NCBI GenBank assembly: GCA_902803245.1
Contig: CADCPJ010000361.1
Coordinates: 1 to 5,304, forward strand
Direction: 5' to 3'
Length of the DNA stretch: 5,304 bases
Source: an uncultured Lachnospiraceae bacterium
GTDB lineage: Bacteria; Bacillota; Clostridia; Lachnospirales; Lachnospiraceae
Shown in pieces: positions 1-5,304 of the stretch (position 1 is its first letter; each line of letters opens with the position of its first letter). The notes under the pieces are model-generated. The model saw only the letters and a list, made by a program, of their open reading frames with translations, was not told the origin of the DNA and did no database searches. Position numbers and translations under genes: made by a program.

Positions 1-1
1 G

Positions 2-2920
2 ATCTCTGCCTACACCGGCTGGACCTATGAATACGTGGAGGACAGCTGGCCGAACCTTTTCCAGATGCTGAAGGACGGGGAGATCGACCTCTTAAGCGAC
101 GTCTCCTACAAGCCGGAGCGGGAGAAGTACATGTCCTTTCCGGATCTGCCCATGGGCACCGAGTCCTACTACATCTACGTCGACGCCAATAACAGGAATA
201 TCACTGCGAGCAGCCTCTCTACGCTCGACGGCACGCGCATCGGCGTCAATGCGGGGAGCGTCCAGGAGGGCTTTCTGAAGGACTGGGCGAAGAGGAACAA
301 CATCTCGCTCGAGGTTGTTCCTTTGAGCGTCGACGAAGACGAGTCCATGGAAATGGTTCTTTCCGGCGAGCTCGACGGCTACGCCTCCATCTACACCTTC
401 AGCTCCGAGCAGAAGGTCATGCCCGTCTGCAGAATCGGATCCTCGGAGTACTATTATGCCGTCAATAAGAACCGTCCGGACCTGCTCGCCGAGCTCAATA
501 TGGCTCTGGCGGGGATTCAGGACGAGGATCCCTATTTCAACCAGAAAATCAATGAGGAGCGCCTCTACGGCACGAGGACGAACGCGTTCCTCACTCCGAC
601 CCAGGAGGATTTTCTTACTGAACACGGGGCGATCCGGGTGGGATACCTGAAGGACTACCTCCCCTTCTGCTTCACGGACAGGGAGAGCGGCGAACTCAGC
701 GGCGCGCTGAAGGATTACCTCATCCACGCATCAAACAACTTAAGCAGCCCGGAAGTCCGGTTTGAGGGGGTTCCCTATTCCACGACGGAGGAGGCTCTTT
801 CCGCGATGAAAGCCGGAGAGATCGACTGCATCTTCCCGCTCTACTTAAGCTCCTATGACTCAAATGAGAGGGGGATCCGCCTGACCGATCCGGCGATGAC
901 GACGGAGATGAACGCGGTCATGCGCGAGTCGGACAACCAGGGCCTGTCCAGAGACAGCGCAATTGTATTCGCGGTCCCCGACGGGGACATTAATACAGAG
1001 GCGTTCATCATGGACCAGTATCCCTCCTCTTCGATCCGCCATTATCCGTCAGAGGAGGCGTGCCTTAAGGCCGTCGCGTCATCCGACGCGGACTGTACCC
1101 TTGTCAGCAACTACAGGCTCCCTCTCTTCGAGGATCCGATCAAGAAATATAAGTTCCTGACCGTGCCGTCCGGCGAATCTGTGGAGATGTCCTTCGGAGT
1201 GATGGACACGGAACGCGACCTCTACTTTCTGCTTAACAAGACCGCAGTCATGACAAAAGGAGAGGACATGGCTTCGGCGCTGGCCTCCTACATGCACTCC
1301 GCAAAGAGAGTGTCCTTCATGCAGTTTTTAAAAGACAACTGGGCAGCCGCCATCCTTGTTCTCACCGTGTTCTTTGTCATCATCATTTTCCTGCTCCTGC
1401 AGAGGCTGAAGATGGAGAAGAAGGCAAATGAACAGCAGCGGATGATGGAAGAGGGCTTAAGGCGTGAGCTCCACCAGAAGGAGCAGCTGCAGTCGGCCAT
1501 GGAAATGGCGTACCGGGATCCCCTCACCGGGGTAAAGAGCAAGCACGCCTACAACGAGGCGGCGGAGCGCATGGACGAGCGGATCGCGGAAGGATCCGTC
1601 AAGAGGTTCAGCATCATCGTATTCGACTTAAATGACCTGAAGGTGATCAACGACAGCCGGGGCCATGAGGTGGGAGACGAGTATATAAAAGACGCCTGCA
1701 AGCTGATCTGCACCTGCTTCAAGCACAGCCCCGTCTACCGCATCGGCGGAGACGAGTTTACCGCGATCCTCGAGGGGGAGGACTACGAGAACCAGGAAGA
1801 GCTCCTGACGAAGTTTGAGAAGCAGATCCTGATGAATCTCGACCGCAACAAGACGGTTGTCGCTTTTGGGTGCTCGCGCTTCAATCCCCAGCAGGACAAT
1901 AGCATCCGCGCGGTCTTTGAGCGGGCGGATGTCATGATGTATCAGGAAAAGAACCTCCTTAAGAGCCTCGGCGAAAAGGACGGGGAAGACGATACGGACA
2001 GTGCGGAGCGCGATCCCGCCGCCGAGGAGATCTCCGTGATCAATGTCCGGAAGCACATCCTTATCGCGGACGATATCGAGAGCAACCGCGAGATTTTAGG
2101 AGATCTCCTGAAAAAAGACTATGACATCATCTACGCTTCCGACGGGGTGGAGGCCATAGAGCTCCTTAAGCTCCGCAAGGATGAGATTGCGCTTGTGATC
2201 CTCGACCTGTATATGCCGAGGATGACGGGCCGGGAAGTGATGACCCGGATGCAGGTTGACGAGGAACTGATGAACATCCCGGTGATCTTCATTTCGGTCG
2301 ACCCGAACGCAGAGCTGGACTGCTTAAGAATCGGTGCCATGGATTTTATACCGAAGCCATACCCGGATATCGAGATTATCAAGGCGCGCATCGCCAAGTG
2401 CATCGAGCTGTCCGAAAACCGCGAACTGATCCGGAGCACGCAGAGGGACAAGCTGACCGGGCTCTTCAACAGGGAATACTTCATGCGGTATGTGGCCCGG
2501 TACGACCTCAGGTACAAGGAAACACCTTTCGACGCCGTTTTGGCAAATGTCAACCAGTTCCACGAGATCAATGAGAAATACGGGCGGCAGTTCGGCGACC
2601 TGGTCTTAAGAAGCATCGGAATCGGCGCCAATAAACTCGTGCGGAGGCTCGGCGGAATCGCGTGCAGGGGAGAGGGGGATACATTCCTCTTTTACTGCCC
2701 TCATCAGGAAGACTGCGAACATCTGATCGAGGACTTCTTAAGCGACCTGTTCGTTGAGGAGGAGACGGCGAGCAAAGTGACCCTGAGATTCGGCATCTAC
2801 GAAAACGCGCAGCAGGAGCCGGATATTGAGGAGCGGTTTGTGCGGGCGAAGATCGCCGCGGACGGCATAAAGGGCAGCGGGAAGATCATGTACGGAATCT
2901 ATGAGTTTACCGACAACTGA
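2..2920 (+). CDS. SBP_bac_3 x2 - TM - GGDEF - receiver - degenerate GGDEF signalling protein (5' partial)
   Basis: Likely membrane receptor that makes cyclic di-GMP from two GTP in response to an extracellular ligand. The frame is open from base 2 and upstream residues (ISAYTGWTYEY) already fit a solute-binding domain, so the GTG at 35 is internal and the start lies outside the window. Residues below count that GTG as 1. SBP_bac_3 domain one runs to about 180 and domain two covers about 196-422. A transmembrane helix (436-457) and a charged helix, probably coiled coil (458-492), follow. GGDEF one (about 494-645) has an intact GGDEF at 571-575 and keeps D531, N539, D548 and D573, matching PleD metal and guanine contacts; the RxxD inhibitory site is absent. 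After an acidic linker, a receiver domain (673-790) shows D679/D680, phosphoacceptor D724, S754 and K774. A final GGDEF-like domain (804-960) has EGDTF at 880-884, probably inactive. No EAL domain follows. Domain calls are firm; the ligand is unknown. Confidence 0.93.
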   Translation: MSAYTGWTYEYVEDSWPNLFQMLKDGEIDLLSDVSYKPEREKYMSFPDLPMGTESYYIYVDANNRNITASSLSTLDGTRIGVNAGSVQEGFLKDWAKRNNISLEVVPLSVDEDESMEMVLSGELDGYASIYTFSSEQKVMPVCRIGSSEYYYAVNKNRPDLLAELNMALAGIQDEDPYFNQKINEERLYGTRTNAFLTPTQEDFLTEHGAIRVGYLKDYLPFCFTDRESGELSGALKDYLIHASNNLSSPEVRFEGVPYSTTEEALSAMKAGEIDCIFPLYLSSYDSNERGIRLTDPAMTTEMNAVMRESDNQGLSRDSAIVFAVPDGDINTEAFIMDQYPSSSIRHYPSEEACLKAVASSDADCTLVSNYRLPLFEDPIKKYKFLTVPSGESVEMSFGVMDTERDLYFLLNKTAVMTKGEDMASALASYMHSAKRVSFMQFLKDNWAAAILVLTVFFVIIIFLLLQRLKMEKKANEQQRMMEEGLRRELHQKEQLQSAMEMAYRDPLTGVKSKHAYNEAAERMDERIAEGSVKRFSIIVFDLNDLKVINDSRGHEVGDEYIKDACKLICTCFKHSPVYRIGGDEFTAILEGEDYENQEELLTKFEKQILMNLDRNKTVVAFGCSRFNPQQDNSIRAVFERADVMMYQEKNLLKSLGEKDGEDDTDSAERDPAAEEISVINVRKHILIADDIESNREILGDLLKKDYDIIYASDGVEAIELLKLRKDEIALVILDLYMPRMTGREVMTRMQVDEELMNIPVIFISVDPNAELDCLRIGAMDFIPKPYPDIEIIKARIAKCIELSENRELIRSTQRDKLTGLFNREYFMRYVARYDLRYKETPFDAVLANVNQFHEINEKYGRQFGDLVLRSIGIGANKLVRRLGGIACRGEGDTFLFYCPHQEDCEHLIEDFLSDLFVEEETASKVTLRFGIYENAQQEPDIEERFVRAKIAADGIKGSGKIMYGIYEFTDN

Positions 2921-2930
2921 ATCTCTTTTT

Positions 2931-2935
2931 GGAGG
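2931..2935 (+). promoter_or_regulatory. Ribosome-binding site (GGAGG) for the DUF218 gene
   Basis: GGAGG lies 11 bases before the TTG at 2947 and is the only good Shine-Dalgarno sequence in the gap. It decides the start: the nearer TTG at 2940 is in another frame and meets TAA after four codons. The first in-frame ATG, at 2971, has only a weak purine stretch before it. Confidence 0.7.
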
Positions 2936-2946
2936 AACCTTGAAAC

Positions 2947-4407
2947 TTGACTAAGAATCCCTTGAGAGAGATGAGAAACCAGATCGTGGTTCTCGCTTTC
3001 GGCCTCTTCTTTGTGTGTCTCATATACAGGCTGTCTATCCGAAACCAGTATGTGGAGTACCTGCCGCTCAGTATTGCGGGACAGGAGGAAAAGTGGACCG
3101 AATATATCCCTGAGAACGAGGATGTCCTCGAGATGAAGGAAGTCACTCCGCACGGCGACTATGTGGAAGTGCGCTTAAATCCGGTGAAGAGAGGCAGCTC
3201 CGAGGCAGAGCTGAGGACGGAGGACGGCAGGAGCGAAGCGCTGATGCTCTACAGGGTCAGCCTGTTTCATACGGTCTACAACCGCGCGACGGGAAGCTTT
3301 ACGGGGGATGATGCGTTCCTCATGGCGGTGACGGCGTTCTGCCTTCTTGCCGGGTGCATCATGCTCCGCTGCTTCATGCGGCTGAAAGGCCCCGGCTTTT
3401 ACTCCTATGGGGCCATCTACAGCGCAGGGTTTTCCCTGTTCGCATTCGGGATCGGGGTGACACTTCTTATTTCCACGGTACGGCATCTTGAGGACCAGGC
3501 CGGCTATCCGATCTTCTCCGTGCTGGAGACGGTCCGGGGTATGGGATTCCATTTCATGAAGCTCTCGGCGCCCTTCGTCGTGGTCTTCTCAGCGGCGATG
3601 TGCATCAGCAATATCGAGCTGCTGCGGCATGAGCGCCCCAGACTGCAGAATGTCCTCGGTATCCTGCTCAGTGTCCTTCTGATTGTCGGGGAAGTGCTCG
3701 GGTGGTGGCTGAATCTCAGGGATTTCCAGGGATCGGAAGCAGGCCTTATTGCCCGCGAGACGGTACAATCCGTCTACACCACGGTCTATGTGTACTTTGA
3801 GTGCATACTGATCGGGTCGATCATCTGCAATCTCATCGCGGCGCGCCGCAAGACGGCGCACGACAAGGACTATTGCATCATCCTCGGCTGTTCGTTCCGG
3901 AGGGACGGATCGCTTACGCCGCTTCTCAAGGGCAGAGTGGACCGGGCCATCCGCTTTGCGAGGGAGCAGGAAGAGGAGACGGGAAAGAAGGTCACGCTGA
4001 TTCCGTCCGGAGGGCAGGGCGAAAACGAGTCCATGCCGGAGGCCGAGGCGATGAGGCGCTATCTCCTTTCTGCGGGGTTTCCTCCCGAGCAGATCCTTGC
4101 GGAGACCCGGTCGAAGAACACCTACGAGAATATGGTCTTTTCAAAGAAGATCATCGAAGAGCGCGGGGAAGGCGCCCGCGTGGCTTATTCCACGACCAAC
4201 TATCACGTCTTTCGGAGCGGAGTGTGGGCTATGCAGGCAGGCCTTAAGGCTGAAGGAATCGGAAGCCGCACGAAGTGGTGGTTCTGGCCCAATGCCTTTG
4301 TGCGGGAGTGCCTGGGGCTTTTCCGGAACCGCTGGAAACAGGAGCTGTTTGCCCTGCTTCTCATCATCGGCTTCTTCGCAGCCATCTCCGTGGTGATGAG
4401 GGTCTGA
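2947..4407 (+). CDS. Multi-pass membrane protein with YdcF/SanA/ElyC-like DUF218 domain
   Basis: A 486-residue membrane protein. A basic N-terminus precedes TM1 (about 12-31). Next comes an extracytoplasmic, beta-rich-looking stretch (about 33-120), then TM2 (124-145), TM3 (152-176), TM4 (204-222), TM5 (235-256) and TM6 (276-298). The DUF218 domain (about 307-455) shows LGCSF (313-317), LKGRVDRA (327-334), SGGQG (354-358), MPEAEAMRRYL (363-373), a SKNTYEN block (389-395) and STTNYHVFRS (415-424). TM7 is at 466-484. Members such as E. coli SanA and ElyC act in envelope integrity and peptidoglycan-precursor metabolism, and YdcF binds S-adenosylmethionine; the reaction here is unknown. Basic loops after TM2, TM4 and TM6 suggest by the positive-inside rule that DUF218 faces the cytoplasm, unlike SanA. 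TTG at 2947 is chosen because of the GGAGG before it; ATG at 2971 would shorten the protein by eight residues without losing TM1. It follows the signalling gene by 26 bases, probably in the same transcript. Confidence 0.9.
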   Translation: MTKNPLREMRNQIVVLAFGLFFVCLIYRLSIRNQYVEYLPLSIAGQEEKWTEYIPENEDVLEMKEVTPHGDYVEVRLNPVKRGSSEAELRTEDGRSEALMLYRVSLFHTVYNRATGSFTGDDAFLMAVTAFCLLAGCIMLRCFMRLKGPGFYSYGAIYSAGFSLFAFGIGVTLLISTVRHLEDQAGYPIFSVLETVRGMGFHFMKLSAPFVVVFSAAMCISNIELLRHERPRLQNVLGILLSVLLIVGEVLGWWLNLRDFQGSEAGLIARETVQSVYTTVYVYFECILIGSIICNLIAARRKTAHDKDYCIILGCSFRRDGSLTPLLKGRVDRAIRFAREQEEETGKKVTLIPSGGQGENESMPEAEAMRRYLLSAGFPPEQILAETRSKNTYENMVFSKKIIEERGEGARVAYSTTNYHVFRSGVWAMQAGLKAEGIGSRTKWWFWPNAFVRECLGLFRNRWKQELFALLLIIGFFAAISVVMRV

Positions 4408-4431
4408 AAATACTGTAACTGTGTTTTTTAC

Positions 4432-4439
4432 AAGGAGGA
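4432..4439 (+). promoter_or_regulatory. Ribosome-binding site (AAGGAGGA) for the MscS-family gene
   Basis: This strong Shine-Dalgarno sequence leaves 8 bases between GGAGG (4434-4438) and the GTG at 4447, which is near-ideal spacing. An ATG at 4440 directly abuts the site; it is too close to be used and opens a different frame that lacks MscS features. The site therefore fixes GTG 4447 as the start. Confidence 0.85.
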
Positions 4440-4446
4440 ATGCCCT

Positions 4447-5304
4447 GTGGCAGATGCATTCAGCGATTTGGTAAAAAACTATCCGAGCGTCCTTCAGATC
4501 GTGAAGCTTCTGATCGTTGCGGGGATCACGCTGGTGGCCCTTGTTATCGTGCTCTGGGTCGAAAAGAAAGTATTCCGGAAGGTCATAGGGAAAAAGAAGT
4601 CCTTCCGCCTTCAGTTCTGGAACAACCTGATACGGGTTGTCATCATAATTGTCGCCATCCAGTTTGTCATGATGAGCTCGCCGCTTACCCAGCCCTTCGG
4701 AAAGCTCGTGTTCCAGAGCACGGCCATCATCGGTGCCATCGCCGGTTTCGCTTCCCAGCATGCGATAGCGGACCTGATCTGCGGCCTCATCCTCAGCAAC
4801 TCAAAGCCGTTCGTGGTCGGCGACCGGATCGAGTTTGAGGACGGAACGGGGGGCATCGTGAAGGAGCTCACGCTCCGCCATGTGGTGATCCAGAAGGTTG
4901 ACACCCTGCAGCTCATCGTGCCGAACAGCAAGATCAACGGGATGTCATTCGTTAATATGAGCTTCCGGACCAGGATCCGCTCGATTCATTTCAAATTCCA
5001 GGTCGGGTACGGGACAGACGTCGAAGAGGCGATCAGGGTGATCGGCAAGGCCGTGAAGGAGAGCAGCTATTCGATTCCCGGAAAGACCGGAAAAGACGGA
5101 AAGAAGGAATACGCGCCGGTTCTCTTCATGTCCTTTGCCGACAGCGCCCTCGTCCTTGAGACGACGGTGTATTATGAGCCGGTTCACCCCACTGAAATTG
5201 TGAGAAGCGACATCAACGTGCGCGTGAAGAAAGCGCTTGACGGGGCAGGCATCGAGATCCCGTTCAATTATGTCAATGTAGTACTCCAGGATGATGAGGA
5301 CGGA
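4447..5304 (+). CDS. MscS-family mechanosensitive ion channel (3' end open at window edge)
   Basis: A membrane channel that opens under tension to release solutes on osmotic downshock; the family forms homoheptamers. From GTG 4447, 286 codons run without a stop to the last base. That equals the usual length of E. coli MscS, so probably only a few codons are missing. TM1 is about 17-38, TM2 about 60-77, and the pore-lining TM3 about 89-118. TM3 is small-residue rich (GAIAGFASQ, 96-104) and is followed by the family's KPFVVGDRI (120-128). The beta domain follows with a VPNSKI motif (158-163), then the alpha/beta cytoplasmic vestibule, ending in IEIPFNYVNV, which matches the E. coli ISFPYP region. 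By hand alignment, E. coli pore residues L105 and L109 correspond to A97 and F101, and hinge G113 to H105. The gene sits 39 bases after the DUF218 gene with no terminator between. The family call is very firm; the paralogue subtype is uncertain. Confidence 0.95.
   Translation, partial: MADAFSDLVKNYPSVLQIVKLLIVAGITLVALVIVLWVEKKVFRKVIGKKKSFRLQFWNNLIRVVIIIVAIQFVMMSSPLTQPFGKLVFQSTAIIGAIAGFASQHAIADLICGLILSNSKPFVVGDRIEFEDGTGGIVKELTLRHVVIQKVDTLQLIVPNSKINGMSFVNMSFRTRIRSIHFKFQVGYGTDVEEAIRVIGKAVKESSYSIPGKTGKDGKKEYAPVLFMSFADSALVLETTVYYEPVHPTEIVRSDINVRVKKALDGAGIEIPFNYVNVVLQDDEDG

Noticed and set aside
35..37. GTG at 35 as the start of the signalling gene
   Set aside because: The frame stays open to the left edge, the upstream residues continue the solute-binding fold, and no ribosome-binding site or signal sequence is present there.
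92..727. Long reverse-strand open frame (211 codons) inside the signalling gene
   Set aside because: It is antisense to a clear SBP domain, has no recognisable domain, and is explained by the GC-rich codon pattern of the + strand gene.
2921..2946. Continuation of an EAL domain after the last GGDEF, broken by a frameshift
   Set aside because: The gap is only 26 bases and is followed directly by an unrelated membrane protein; no EAL-like motif is seen in any frame.
3801..4247. Forward open frame of 148 codons in another frame within the DUF218 gene
   Set aside because: It overlaps the conserved DUF218 motifs, and its translation is Gly/Arg/His-rich without motifs.
4414..4431. Possible terminator: TGTAA/TTACA pairing with a run of six T before the MscS gene
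   Set aside because: The stem is only five AT-rich pairs and the T run falls in the loop and stem rather than after it, so it does not resemble an intrinsic terminator.
4141..4761. Reverse-strand open frame (206 codons) spanning the DUF218 and MscS genes
   Set aside because: It lies opposite two well-supported genes and their gap, its translation is rich in His, Asp and Pro as is typical of shadow frames, and no family is recognisable.

Overview
The window looks like a piece of a Gram-positive, Clostridia-type chromosome, most likely Lachnospiraceae or a close gut/rumen relative. The reasons are strong GGAGG ribosome-binding sites, a multidomain receptor-cyclase of the SBP_bac_3/GGDEF type common in that group, use of TTG and GTG starts, and a fairly GC-rich codon choice. 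This assignment is inference from style; no marker gene is present. There are no tRNA or rRNA genes, transposases, CRISPR arrays or obvious terminators, and nearly every base is coding.

Layout: three genes, all on the + strand and tightly spaced. (1) From the left edge to 2920 is the 3' part of a large membrane signalling protein. It has two extracytoplasmic solute-binding-like domains, a transmembrane helix, a coiled coil, an apparently active GGDEF diguanylate cyclase domain, a complete response-regulator receiver domain, and a second, degenerate GGDEF domain. Its N-terminus lies upstream of the window. (2) From 2947 to 4407 is a seven-helix membrane protein with a DUF218 (YdcF/SanA/ElyC family) domain between helices 6 and 7. 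(3) From 4447 to the right edge is an MscS-family mechanosensitive channel that is almost complete; its reading frame is still open at the last base. The gaps between genes are 26 and 39 bases, each with a Shine-Dalgarno sequence and no terminator-like hairpin, so the three probably form one transcript.

How the genes may work together (inference): the first protein would sense a small extracellular ligand and make cyclic di-GMP, with its receiver adding a phosphorylation input. The second belongs to a family linked to cell-envelope functions, and the third relieves osmotic pressure. A shared theme of envelope or osmotic sensing is plausible but not shown by the sequence. The most unusual part is the GGDEF-REC-GGDEF cytoplasmic arrangement. 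In it, the second GGDEF has lost metal and signature residues but keeps the guanine-contacting ones.
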